This document shows positions 1 through 6,899 of a stretch of 9,576 nucleotides of DNA, one piece after another. Source of the DNA: Phosphoribacter sp964647395 (GTDB taxonomy: Bacteria > Actinomycetota > Actinomycetes > Actinomycetales > Dermatophilaceae); NCBI GenBank assembly GCA_964647395.1, contig CAZYHR010000118.1:1-9576 (forward strand). The letters run 5' to 3'. The notes under the pieces were generated by a model. The model was given only the letters and a program-made list of their open reading frames with translations. It was not told the origin of the DNA and made no database searches. Within the stretch, counting starts at the first letter, position 1, and each line of letters starts with the position of its first letter. The position numbers were made by a program, and so were the translations under genes.

Positions 1-561
1 GGGCGCGAGGTATTGCGGGGTGCCCATGACCTCGCCGGTGCGGGTGTGCCCGACGCTGTCGCCGGCGCGGGCGATGCCGAAGTCGGTGAGCTTCACCCGG
101 CCCTCGGGGGTGACCAGGATGTTGGCCGGCTTGACGTCGCGGTGCACGACGCCGGCCTCGTGGGCGGCGGCGAGCGCGAGCGCGCACTGACCGAGGATCG
201 ACCGGGCCCGCTCGGGGTCGACCGGCCCGCGGGCGATGATCGACGACAGCGGCTCGCCGGGCACGAGTTCCATGACCAGATAGGCGGTGCCCTCGTCCTC
301 GCCGTAGTCGTAGACGGCGGCGATGTTGGGGTGCGTCAGGCCGGCGGTATGCCGCGCCTCGTCGCGGAACCGTTCGGCGAAGGCACCCTCGTCGTCGGCG
401 CGTGGGCGCATGACCTTGACGGCTACGGTGCGCCCGAGCACGTCGTCGCGGGCGGCCCAGACGTCGCCCATGCCGCCGGCGGCGATGCGCTCGGTCAACT
501 CGTAGCGGCCGCCGAGGACGTCGCCGACGCCACCGCCGCCGGCTCCCGTGTAGGGGCTCAT
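1..561 (-). CDS. pknA: Ser/Thr protein kinase, PknA type (N-terminal 187 codons, cut by window edge)
   Basis: This is a Hanks-type Ser/Thr kinase that phosphorylates cell-growth and division proteins at the inner face of the membrane. The N-lobe has a Gly-rich loop (A28-G-G-M-G-D-V34), the ATP-binding lysine K49 in VAVKV, and a likely helix-C glutamate E68. The C-lobe has HRD at 140-142, K144 and N147, DFG at 161-163, and an activation loop HTRTGEV whose T173 and T175 are probable autophosphorylation sites. The P+1 loop GTPQYLAP is the last thing visible, so the rest of the C-lobe, the juxtamembrane part and any membrane segment lie outside. The ATG is chosen because it overlaps the pbpA stop as ATGA, with GGAGG upstream inside pbpA. 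The kinase family is certain. The name pknA rests on gene order (in mycobacteria pknA directly follows pbpA and precedes pknB), so pknB or another paralogue is possible. Confidence 0.85.
   Translation of the reverse strand, partial: MSPYTGAGGGGVGDVLGGRYELTERIAAGGMGDVWAARDDVLGRTVAVKVMRPRADDEGAFAERFRDEARHTAGLTHPNIAAVYDYGEDEGTAYLVMELVPGEPLSSIIARGPVDPERARSILGQCALALAAAHEAGVVHRDVKPANILVTPEGRVKLTDFGIARAGDSVGHTRTGEVMGTPQYLAP
347..355 (+). repeat. GTATGCCGC motif, copy 1
   Basis: This copy lies inside the kinase gene. On the coding strand it places CAT at His71, while nearby His codons in the gene are mostly CAC. Confidence 0.6.
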
Positions 562-2015
562 CGGGTGATCACCGCCTCCATGACTGCCTTGGCGATCGGT
601 CCGGCCGTGCGGCTGCCGCCGGCTTCGTCGCCGGCGTTGCCGCCGTCCTCGACGACGACGGCCACCGCGATCTGCGGGTCGCCGGCCGGGGCGAACGCGG
701 TGAACCACGCGTGCGGCGGCTTGCCCGGCTCGTGCTGGGCGGTGCCGCTCTTGCCGGCCACGGCGACGCCGGAGATCTTGGCCGGCCCGCCGGTGCCGGT
801 GTCGACGACCGCGGTGAGCATCCGGGTCAGGGTGGCCGCGACCTCGGGGCTGACCGCCTGGGACAGCTGCTCGGGTCGGTGTTTGTCGAGGATCTGCAGG
901 TCGGCGCTGACGACCTGCTCGACCAGATAGGGCCGCATGACGACGCCCCGGTTGGCGACGGCGGCGCTGACCATGGCGACCTGCAGCGGGGTGACCCGCA
1001 CGTCATACTGCCCGATCGCCGACTGCGCGGTCTGCGGTGGGTTGAGCACGGCGGGCACGCTGCTCGGGCTGACCCGCATGGGGATGCGCAGCGTCTCGCC
1101 GAAGCCGAACTTCGCGGCCTGGTCGCGCAGCGCGTCACCGCCGAGCTTGAGCCCGAGCCAGCCGAACGAGGTGTTGCAGGAGATCTCCAGCGAGCGCTGC
1201 AGGGTGACCTGGTCGCCGGGCCCGCACGAGCGGTTGTTGTAGTTGGGCAGCCCGACGTCGGTCTGCGGCAGGTCCATCCGGGCCGGGCCGGGCAGGAGGG
1301 TCTGCTCGTTGACCGTGCCGGTGGACAGGCCGGCAGCGGCGGTGACGATCTTGAAGACCGAGCCGGGCGGATAGAGGTTGCCGGCGATGGCGCGGTTGAC
1401 CATCGGCCGGGTGGGGTCGGTGTTGAGCTGGCCCCAGGCGGACTGGACGGCCTTGCCGTCGTGGCTGGCCAGCAGGTTGGGGTCGTAGCTCGGTGAGCTG
1501 ACCAGGGCCAGGATGGCGCCGGTCTTGGGGTTGAGCGCGACGACGGCGCCGCGCTGGTTGCCCAGGGCTCGGCGGGCGGCCTCCTGGGCGCGGGCGTTGA
1601 TGGTCAGTTGCAGGCTGGCGCCGGTGGGCTTCTTGCCGGTGAGCAGGTCGGCGACCCGCTGGTAGAACAGCGCGTCGGACGAGCCGGACAGCAGGTCGTC
1701 GGAGGCGCCCTCGAGCCCGCCACCGGCCCCGTAGATGAAGGAGTAGTAGCCGGTGATGTGGGCGTAGGCCGGGCCGCCGGGATAGCTGCGCAGGAAGGCC
1801 AGTTCGCCGCCGGAGGGTCGGCTCACCGCGATCGGCTGGTCGCCGACGAGGATCTGGCCGCGGTCGCGGGAGTAGTTGTCCAGCAGGGTGCGCCGGTTGT
1901 CCGGCCGGGCGCGCAACTCGGGCGCCTGGACGAACTGCACGAGGGTGGCGGCGACGAGCAGGGCGGCGAACAGCAGGCCGACCAGTCGGCTCATCCGCAG
2001 GATCGGGGTGTTCAC
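558..2015 (-). CDS. pbpA: Class B penicillin-binding protein, PbpA-like transpeptidase
   Basis: This peptidoglycan DD-transpeptidase cross-links glycan strands outside the membrane and is the probable partner of the RodA polymerase encoded just before it. It has 485 residues, close to mycobacterial PbpA. A short cytoplasmic start is followed by one membrane anchor (about 11-30), a pedestal region, and the transpeptidase domain from about 150. The three active-site motifs are in order: S219-V-F-K222 (nucleophile serine), S279-C-N281, and K422-S-G424 (KSG in place of the more usual KTG). The block LVSSPSYDPNLLASH (171-185) matches the actinobacterial PbpA subfamily. I chose the GTG at 2015 because it overlaps the rodA stop (GTGA) and has GGAGG about 10 bases upstream. 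An internal ATG at 1994 (residue 8) is a possible alternative. The stop overlaps the kinase start. No PASTA repeats are seen. Confidence 0.93.
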   Translation of the reverse strand: MNTPILRMSRLVGLLFAALLVAATLVQFVQAPELRARPDNRRTLLDNYSRDRGQILVGDQPIAVSRPSGGELAFLRSYPGGPAYAHITGYYSFIYGAGGGLEGASDDLLSGSSDALFYQRVADLLTGKKPTGASLQLTINARAQEAARRALGNQRGAVVALNPKTGAILALVSSPSYDPNLLASHDGKAVQSAWGQLNTDPTRPMVNRAIAGNLYPPGSVFKIVTAAAGLSTGTVNEQTLLPGPARMDLPQTDVGLPNYNNRSCGPGDQVTLQRSLEISCNTSFGWLGLKLGGDALRDQAAKFGFGETLRIPMRVSPSSVPAVLNPPQTAQSAIGQYDVRVTPLQVAMVSAAVANRGVVMRPYLVEQVVSADLQILDKHRPEQLSQAVSPEVAATLTRMLTAVVDTGTGGPAKISGVAVAGKSGTAQHEPGKPPHAWFTAFAPAGDPQIAVAVVVEDGGNAGDEAGGSRTAGPIAKAVMEAVITR

Positions 2016-3604
2016 GGGTGGGGCACCTCCACGGTGGGGGGCGCGTCGTCGTCGAGCGGGCTCTCGGCGGGCTGTGCAGCGCCGCCCGCGGGTATGCCGC
2101 CCGCGGCCCCGCCGTCGCCGGCTCGCGGTCCCGGGTCGGCCGCCTCGCGGGGCGGCGCGGGAGCGGGTTCGGTCAGTGCCGCGGCCGGTGCGCCGGCGAC
2201 GGCCGCCGGGGCGGCGGCATACGCCGGGGTGGGGGTGCGCCGGCGCGGCACCGGGGAGTGCAGTCCGTCGGTGGCCACGACCGGTCGGCGGGCCTGATCG
2301 CTGATCCGCAGCAGCAGGGCGGTGAGCACCCAGTTGGCCAGCAGCGAGGAGCCGCCGGCGCTCATGAAGGGGGTGGTCAGGCCGGTGAGCGGGATGACCC
2401 GGGTGACGCCGCCGATGACGACGAAGACCTGCAGCGCGACCGAGAAGGCCAGGCCGAGGGCGAGCAGCTTGCCGAAGCCGTCCCGTACGCCCAAGGCGGT
2501 GCGCAGGCCGCGCTCGACGAACAGGGCGTAGAGCATGAGGATGGCGAAGGTGCCGGTGAGCCCGAGTTCCTCGCCCAGGCTGGCGAAGACGAAGTCGCTG
2601 TCGGCGAAGGGCACCAGCCAGGGGCGGCCCTGCCCGAGTCCGGTGCCGAACAGCCCGCCGGCGGCCATCCCCATGAGGCCCTTGGCGAGTTGGTCGCTCT
2701 GGGCCATCGACGCGGCACCGAAGGGGTCGAGCCACAGGTCGACGCGGCGCTGGACGTGTCCGAACTGCAGGTAGGCCAGGTAGGTGCCGGCGGCGAACAG
2801 CAGCAGGCCGATGGCGACCCAGGAGACCCGCTCGGTGGCGACGTAGAGCATGGCGACGAACAGGCCGAAGAACAGCAGCGAGGTGCCCAGGTCGCGTTCG
2901 AAGACGAGCACGCCGAGGCTGACCAGCCAGGCCACGAGGATCGGGCCGAGGTCGCGGCCGCGGGGGAAGGTGAAGCCGAGCACCCGGCGGCCGGCCAGCG
3001 AGAGCACGTCGCGGGCCTGCACGAGGTAGCCGGCGAAGAAGACGGTCAGCGCGAGCTTGGCGACCTCGCCGGGCTGGAAGGACATCGGGCCGACGGAGAT
3101 CCAGATCTTGGAGCCGTAGTTCTCGTTGGTCAGGCCGGGCACGAGCGGCAGCAGCAGCAGCAGGACACCGGCGAGCATGGCGGTGTAGGTGTAGCGGCGC
3201 AGGATGCGGTGGTCGCGCACGATCCACAGCACGGCGCCGGCGGCGCCGACTGCGAGGGCGGTCCAGATGAGCTGGCGGAAGGCGTCGCCGGCCAGGTCGC
3301 TCTCGCCGCTGGAGATGTCCAGGCGGTGGATGACGACCAGGCCCAGGCCGTTGAGCAGGGTGGCGATCGGCAGCAGCAGCGGGTCCGCGTAGGCGGCGCG
3401 CCAGCGCAGCAGCAGGTGGAAGGCCAGCACCAGGGCGAGCAGCCCGCCGCCGACGGCGGCCAGGTGGCTGGGCACGGACTGGCGGGTGCCGAGGTCGACG
3501 TTGGTCCAGGCCAGCAGGGTGATGGCGACGGCGAGCACGAGCAGGACGAGTTCGACGTTGCGCCGGGTGCGCGGCGGGGCGATGGTCTCGACGGTGGTGA
3601 TCAC
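2012..3604 (-). CDS. rodA: SEDS-family peptidoglycan glycosyltransferase RodA/FtsW
   Basis: This polytopic membrane enzyme polymerises lipid II into glycan strands during cell elongation and works with a class B PBP, here the next gene. It has 530 residues. About ten hydrophobic segments are spread over roughly 17-435. SEDS landmarks are SFQPGEVAKLAL (175-186), the ERDLGTS segment with D238 (the conserved catalytic-type Asp), and the late signature IPLTGLTTPFMSAGGSS (404-420). The C-terminus after about 440 is a long cytoplasmic Pro/Ala-rich tail, poorly conserved in the family, that carries two copies of a repeated 9-mer. The GTG at 3604 overlaps the pstP stop as GTGA and has a G-run about six bases upstream. 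The alternative name ftsW is less likely, given the pstP-rodA-pbpA-pknA order known from mycobacteria. Confidence 0.93.
   Translation of the reverse strand: MITTVETIAPPRTRRNVELVLLVLAVAITLLAWTNVDLGTRQSVPSHLAAVGGGLLALVLAFHLLLRWRAAYADPLLLPIATLLNGLGLVVIHRLDISSGESDLAGDAFRQLIWTALAVGAAGAVLWIVRDHRILRRYTYTAMLAGVLLLLLPLVPGLTNENYGSKIWISVGPMSFQPGEVAKLALTVFFAGYLVQARDVLSLAGRRVLGFTFPRGRDLGPILVAWLVSLGVLVFERDLGTSLLFFGLFVAMLYVATERVSWVAIGLLLFAAGTYLAYLQFGHVQRRVDLWLDPFGAASMAQSDQLAKGLMGMAAGGLFGTGLGQGRPWLVPFADSDFVFASLGEELGLTGTFAILMLYALFVERGLRTALGVRDGFGKLLALGLAFSVALQVFVVIGGVTRVIPLTGLTTPFMSAGGSSLLANWVLTALLLRISDQARRPVVATDGLHSPVPRRRTPTPAYAAAPAAVAGAPAAALTEPAPAPPREAADPGPRAGDGGAAGGIPAGGAAQPAESPLDDDAPPTVEVPHP
2092..2100 (+). 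repeat. GTATGCCGC motif, copy 2
   Basis: This copy lies in the Pro/Ala tail of rodA. It makes codon 504 ATA (Ile), normally the rarest Ile codon in GC-rich actinobacteria. Confidence 0.6.
2214..2222 (-). repeat. GTATGCCGC motif, copy 3 (minus strand)
   Basis: This copy is also in the rodA tail but in the opposite orientation and another frame, where it makes codon 462 TAT (Tyr) instead of the favoured TAC. It is 115 bases from copy 2. Confidence 0.6.
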
Positions 3605-5139
3605 GGCGCGCCCCCCGGCCCGGTGGCGGGGGTGGTCGTGGTCGGCGCGGGGGTCGTCTGGGGGATGCCGGGGCCGACGGTGCCGTCGGTGACCGGGAAG
3701 ACGGTGATGGTGGGGCTGGCCGACGGGCCGATGGTCACGGTGACCCACGAGGTGGTCGGTATGCCGCCCGGCGGGGTCGCGCCGGTCGTCACGGTGGGCA
3801 GCGTGCTGGCGGGGGTGGTCACCGTGCCGTCCGGGCCGGTGGCGGCGGTGGTCGGGGCGGTGACCGGGCCGGTGCCGCACGATCCGCCGCTGGCGTTGAC
3901 GGCGCGGCAGGCGGCGGCGGTGGCGCGGAACTCCTCGACCCGGGTGCTGGCCTCGTCGAGGCTGGCCAGGGTGATCGCCTCGCGGACCCGGGTCTGGTAG
4001 TTGCCGGGCAGGTCGGAGACGAGGATGTCGGTGCGTTGCACGAGGGTGGACAGCCCGATCGGGCCGAGTTGTTGGTTGACGCCGCGATAGATGGCGATGT
4101 AGCCGTTCTCCTCGCCGATGAAGACCTGCTGCTGGGTCCAGCGGTAGCCGGAGAAGAGGCCGGCGAAGAGCACCACGGCCGCGGCGGCGGCCAGCGCGCC
4201 GCGGCGCAGCCAGACGACCCGGGGCGAGGCGGTCTCCTCGGCGAGGGTGGGGGTCTCGTCGGGGGCGGGGGCACCGGTGGCCTCGCGGGAGAGGGCGGCG
4301 GCCTTCTCGGCGGGGCTGACCGGCAGGGCGCGGGTGCGGGTGCGGGTGGGTTTGCGGACGGCGGCGGCGCCGACGATCTCGGGGGCGCTGGGCAGCGGGT
4401 CGTCTTCGGTGTCGGAGTCGACGACGTCGGGGACGGCGACGGGGACGTTGTCGCGGGTGTGCGCCTTGGGGGCGACCTCGATGCAGCGTTCGGCGGCCTC
4501 GACGGGGGTGGCGGCTTTGCGCAGGATCTCGCCGATGGTCTCGGCGGTGACGAAGTCGGACAGCCCGTCGGAGCACAGCAGGTAGCGGTCGCCGGCGTGG
4601 ATCTCGCGGATCGACAGGTCGGGCTGATCGTCGGCGCTGCCGGTCATGACCCGGGTGACCAGGGAGCGCTGCGGGTGGTGCAGGGCTTCGTCGTCGGAGA
4701 TGCGGTGCTCGTCGAGCAACTGTTGGGCGAAGGAGTGGTCCTTGGTGATCTGGGTCAGCTCGTCGCCGCGCAGCAGGTAGGCGCGGGAGTCGCCGATGTG
4801 GGCCATGGCGAGCTTGTTGCCGGCGCGCAGCATGGCGATGGTCGTCGAGCCCATGCCGACCAGCTCGTCGTCCTCGCGCATGGCGTCGCGCAGCGCGTCG
4901 TTGGCGTCGTGCAACTCGCCCTCGAGCACGCGCAGGGCGGCCTGGGCGCTGAAACCCTCGTCGTCGAGGGGGGCCAGGGCGCCGACGATGAGCGAGCTGG
5001 CGACGTCGCCGGCGGCGTGCCCGCCCATGCCGTCGGCGAGCACGAGCAGGTGCGGGCCGGCGTAGCCGCTGTCCTCGTTGCGGCCCTTGGGGCCCAGCCC
5101 GAGGTGCGACCGTGCGGCGTAGCGCAGCGCGACGGCCAT
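3601..5139 (-). CDS. pstP: Membrane-anchored PP2C-type Ser/Thr phosphatase PstP
   Basis: This metal-dependent phosphatase removes phosphate from the kinases and substrates of the neighbouring operon. It has 512 residues. The catalytic domain is at about 1-240, with RNED (20-23), DGMGGH (36-41), GDSRAY (117-122), CSDGLSD (189-195) and D230 in RDN; D36, D118, D191 and D230 are the expected metal ligands. A Thr/Pro-containing juxtamembrane stretch follows, then one membrane segment (about 313-332) preceded by Arg residues, an outside domain (333-422) with two cysteines (C411, C421) that could pair, and a Thr/Pro/Gly-rich tail to the end. Length and layout fit mycobacterial PstP. The ATG overlaps the fhaB stop by one base (TGATG). 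After the catalytic D230-N the family normally has V-T-V; here it reads V-P-V-A-V-P, an unusual pair of prolines in a core strand. Confidence 0.93.
   Translation of the reverse strand: MAVALRYAARSHLGLGPKGRNEDSGYAGPHLLVLADGMGGHAAGDVASSLIVGALAPLDDEGFSAQAALRVLEGELHDANDALRDAMREDDELVGMGSTTIAMLRAGNKLAMAHIGDSRAYLLRGDELTQITKDHSFAQQLLDEHRISDDEALHHPQRSLVTRVMTGSADDQPDLSIREIHAGDRYLLCSDGLSDFVTAETIGEILRKAATPVEAAERCIEVAPKAHTRDNVPVAVPDVVDSDTEDDPLPSAPEIVGAAAVRKPTRTRTRALPVSPAEKAAALSREATGAPAPDETPTLAEETASPRVVWLRRGALAAAAAVVLFAGLFSGYRWTQQQVFIGEENGYIAIYRGVNQQLGPIGLSTLVQRTDILVSDLPGNYQTRVREAITLASLDEASTRVEEFRATAAACRAVNASGGSCGTGPVTAPTTAATGPDGTVTTPASTLPTVTTGATPPGGIPTTSWVTVTIGPSASPTITVFPVTDGTVGPGIPQTTPAPTTTTPATGPGGAP
3759..3767 (+). 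repeat. GTATGCCGC motif, copy 4
   Basis: This copy lies in the low-complexity extracellular tail of pstP, where it makes codon 460 ATA (Ile). Confidence 0.6.
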
Positions 5140-5747
5140 CAGCCCTGCAGCTCCAGCACGGTGCGTCCGATGCGGATCGTCGAGCCGATGCCGACCGGGC
5201 GGGGGACGGTGAGCTTGGTGCCGTCGAGATAGGTGCCGTTGGTCGAGCCGAGGTCCTCGACGACCCACTGGCCGCCCTGCTGGTGCAGCCGGGCGTGCCG
5301 GCCGGAGGCGAAGTCGTCGTCGAGCACCAGCCCGCACTCGGGGTTGCGCCCGACGAGGATCGCGCTGCCGGTCAGCGGCAGGCTGGTGCCGGCCAGCCGA
5401 CCCTCGGTGACGGCGAGGGTGCGGGGGGTGTTGCGCCCGCCCCAGCCGCGGGAGCGGGGCGGGGCGGGGGCCGGTCCGGCGCCGCCCGCGGTGCCGGACT
5501 GGCCGAGGTGGCCGGGCTGGCCGGGGGCGGGGGTGCCGGGACCGCCGGGTCCGGGTGCGCCACCGGGGCCGGCCTGGGCGGCGGCGAGCGCGGCGGCGCG
5601 TTCGGCCTGGCGCTTGGTGCGGCCGCGGCGTTGGACGACCCGGGTGCCGTAGAGGTCGCTGCGCAGGACGCCGACCACGCTGAAGACGAAGACCCACAGC
5701 ATGGCGAGCAACCCCAGGCGCAGGACCGTGAGGGTGAGCTCACTCAT
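5139..5747 (-). CDS. fhaB: FHA-domain membrane protein FhaB (FipA)
   Basis: This small phospho-Thr reader is tied to the membrane and in mycobacteria links Ser/Thr kinase signals to the division and wall-growth machinery. It has 202 residues. An N-terminal membrane helix (about 7-28) is followed by a basic cytoplasmic stretch (R36-R50), an Ala/Gly/Pro-rich linker (about 52-104), and an FHA domain at about 110-201. FHA landmarks are VGRNPEC (132-138), S148-G-R-H151 and the STNGTYL loop (168-174). The membrane helix plus FHA plan is that of FhaB; the linker makes it longer than the roughly 155-residue mycobacterial protein. The ATG lies four bases after the fhaA stop, with GGCGG/GGTGAG just upstream, and the stop overlaps the pstP start, so it sits inside the coupled operon. 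Confidence 0.9.
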   Translation of the reverse strand: MSELTLTVLRLGLLAMLWVFVFSVVGVLRSDLYGTRVVQRRGRTKRQAERAAALAAAQAGPGGAPGPGGPGTPAPGQPGHLGQSGTAGGAGPAPAPPRSRGWGGRNTPRTLAVTEGRLAGTSLPLTGSAILVGRNPECGLVLDDDFASGRHARLHQQGGQWVVEDLGSTNGTYLDGTKLTVPRPVGIGSTIRIGRTVLELQG

Positions 5748-5751
5748 CGGC

Positions 5752-6573
5752 TCACCGCCGCCCGGCGCGATATTGCATCGTCGTGCGGCCCACCGTGACC
5801 CGGTCGCCGTCGCCGAGCCGGGTGCTGGTGATGCGCTCGCCGTTGACGAAGGTGCCGTTGGTCGAGGCCAGGTCGCGGATGCTCGCGACCAGGTGCGGGC
5901 CGTCGTGGGTGATCCGCACCTCGCTGTGCCGGCGGCTGATGCCGGGGTCGTCGAGGATGACGTCGGCGGTCGCGTCGCGGCCGATGACGGTGAGGCTGCC
6001 GATGAGCGGATAGCGCTCGCCGTCAATGTCCAGCCAGGGCCGGTGCGCCGGGTTGACCGGCGGCATCCGCGGCGGCGCCTGGTCCAGGCCGGTCAGGTCG
6101 GCCCCGATGCGCTCGCCGGCCGGGTCGGGGTGCGCTCGCTCCGGCGCCGCCACCGGCGGGACGGGACGGTGCTGCGGGCGGGGAGCGGGCGGCATACCGG
6201 GGGTGGTGCCGATGGACGGGCGCACCCGGAACACCCCGGTCTCCAGGTCGCCGCCCTCGGCGAGGACGACCCCGATCGGCCCGCCGGGCACGTAGTGGGA
6301 GGTCTCGGCGTGCTCCTGCGCCGCGGCGACGAGGTCGTCGACGATGGACTCGGCCCACTCGGCCAGTCGCTCGTGGTCGGTCGTCGAGAGTTCGATCGTG
6401 TAGACGTTGGGCACCATGGTGCGCCCCGGCCCGAGCACGCTGGCCCGGTCGTCCATGGCCCGCCGGATCGCGCTGGCGATCTCGACCGGCTGGACCTCGC
6501 TCTTGAAGGCCTTGGCGAAGGTGCGGTTGATGGTGCGCTCCAGCCCCCGCTCGACCTTGTCGAAGAGTCCCAT
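5752..6573 (-). CDS. fhaA: FHA-domain protein FhaA with DUF3662 N-terminus
   Basis: This cytoplasmic phospho-Thr reader is known in mycobacteria to bind kinase targets and affect peptidoglycan synthesis. It has 273 residues. The N-terminal domain (about 1-120, opening MGLFDKVERGLER) is the FhaA N-terminal/DUF3662 type, followed by a Pro-rich linker (about 125-178) and a C-terminal FHA domain (about 180-270) with IGRD (197-200), S213-RRH216 and STNGTFV (237-243). Mycobacterium tuberculosis FhaA is about twice as long because of its linker, so this is the compact form. The ATG at 6573 is set by a near-perfect ribosome site, AAGGAGG (6585-6579), five bases away; an in-frame ATG at 6639 lacks such a site. 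It is the first gene of the operon, so any promoter should lie between 6574 and about 6741. Confidence 0.92.
   Translation of the reverse strand: MGLFDKVERGLERTINRTFAKAFKSEVQPVEIASAIRRAMDDRASVLGPGRTMVPNVYTIELSTTDHERLAEWAESIVDDLVAAAQEHAETSHYVPGGPIGVVLAEGGDLETGVFRVRPSIGTTPGMPPAPRPQHRPVPPVAAPERAHPDPAGERIGADLTGLDQAPPRMPPVNPAHRPWLDIDGERYPLIGSLTVIGRDATADVILDDPGISRRHSEVRITHDGPHLVASIRDLASTNGTFVNGERITSTRLGDGDRVTVGRTTMQYRAGRR
6189..6197 (-). repeat. GTATGCCGC motif, copy 5 (minus strand)
   Basis: This copy lies in the Pro-rich linker of fhaA and is read as Met127 within PGMPPA, a non-conserved place for methionine. Confidence 0.6.
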
Positions 6574-6578
6574 CGCCG

Positions 6579-6585
6579 CCTCCTT
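6579..6585 (-). promoter_or_regulatory. Strong ribosome binding site of fhaA
   Basis: On the minus strand this reads AAGGAGG and sits five bases before the ATG at 6573. It decides the start against the upstream in-frame ATG at 6639. It is the best Shine-Dalgarno match I noticed among the starts here, as expected for the first gene of an operon. Confidence 0.85.
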
Positions 6586-6612
6586 CCGCTCCTGGCTCGC
6601 GCGGGCACGGGT

Positions 6613-6621
6613 GTATGCCGC
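6613..6621 (+). repeat. GTATGCCGC motif, copy 6
   Basis: This copy is in the divergent fhaA/tRNA control region, 40 bases before the fhaA start. It and copy 7 share TGTATGCCGC, with T in place of G before the core. Confidence 0.6.
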
Positions 6622-6697
6622 TCGTCGGCGGTCCTTCATGGTAACCGCGTGACGTGTGCTCCCATGGGGACGCGCGAGCGTGTGGCGGGGTTCCCGT

Positions 6698-6727
6698 TTG
6701 CCTGTATGCCGCCCCGCAGGGCACACT
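6698..6727 (+). promoter_or_regulatory. Possible promoter of the tRNA-Leu gene
   Basis: TTGCCT (6698-6703) and CACACT (6722-6727) are separated by 18 bases and end 14 bases before the tRNA. They match the -35 and -10 consensus at four and three positions respectively. The match is weak and rests mainly on position. A copy of GTATGCCGC lies in the spacer. Confidence 0.25.
6704..6712 (+). repeat. GTATGCCGC motif, copy 7
   Basis: This copy is in the same control region, 91 bases from copy 6 and in the same orientation, 29 bases before the tRNA. It falls in the spacer of the possible tRNA promoter. Confidence 0.6.
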
Positions 6728-6741
6728 TGGACCTCGCACAC

Positions 6742-6824
6742 GCGCAAGTGGCGGAACGGCAGACGCGCTGGCTTCAGGTGCCAGTGTCCGCAAGGACGTG
6801 GGGGTTCAAATCCCCCCTTGCGCA
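6742..6824 (+). tRNA. tRNA-Leu (anticodon CAG)
   Basis: A complete cloverleaf can be drawn by hand. The acceptor stem GCGCAAG (6742-6748) pairs perfectly with CTTGCGC (6817-6823), with discriminator base A6824. The anticodon stem CTGGC/GCCAG encloses the loop TTCAGGT, giving anticodon CAG (6775-6777), which reads CUG, the leucine codon favoured in GC-rich genomes. The long variable arm (TCC-GCAA-GGA) is typical of class II tRNAs such as Leu. The T arm is GGGGG-TTCAAAT-CCCCC. No CCA end is encoded (CTC follows). It is transcribed away from fhaA, so 6574-6741 is a divergent control region. tRNA genes are frequent integration targets, and mobile genes start about 270 bases downstream. Confidence 0.96.
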
Positions 6825-6835
6825 CTCAAGGGATG

Positions 6836-6870
6836 TTCCCGAATGTCGGGGTCATCTCTTCCCGAAAGTC
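6836..6870 (+). repeat. Pair of 12-base direct repeats after the tRNA
   Basis: TTCCCGAATGTC (6836-6847) and TTCCCGAAAGTC (6859-6870) match at 11 of 12 positions, with starts 23 bases apart. They lie between the tRNA 3' end and the terminator, and the second runs into the terminator stem. Their role is unknown; a duplication or protein-binding arm sites are both possible. Confidence 0.5.
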
Positions 6871-6899
6871 CCCGGTCAGAGCGATCTGACCGGGGACTT
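6866..6899. terminator. Hairpin terminator downstream of tRNA-Leu
   Basis: A perfect 15-base inverted repeat, AAGTCCCCGGTCAGA (6866-6880) and TCTGACCGGGGACTT (6885-6899), encloses the loop GCGA. There is no T-run after it, as is common for actinobacterial terminators. It lies 41 bases past the tRNA and can work in both directions, so it may also stop transcripts arriving from the transposase operon on the minus strand. Confidence 0.85.

Noticed and set aside
558..2015. PASTA repeats in the PBP or kinase
   Set aside because: The PBP ends directly after the transpeptidase domain, and the kinase is cut before any extracellular part.
2018..4000. Very long open frame on the plus strand opposite rodA and pstP
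   Set aside because: It is the complement of two clearly recognisable genes. High GC removes stop codons from the other frames, and its low-complexity product matches no family I recognise. The same applies to other plus-strand frames at 13-930, 711-1496, 4036-5232 and 5701-6960.
6574..6639. Longer FhaA starting at the in-frame ATG at 6639
   Set aside because: That ATG has no ribosome site, and the extra 22 residues are basic and unlike the family, while the ATG at 6573 has AAGGAGG and begins with the conserved MGLFDKVERG.
6637..6660. TACCAT (6643-6638, minus strand) as the fhaA promoter -10
   Set aside because: It fits TAnnnT but I find no acceptable -35 at the right distance, so it is not listed.
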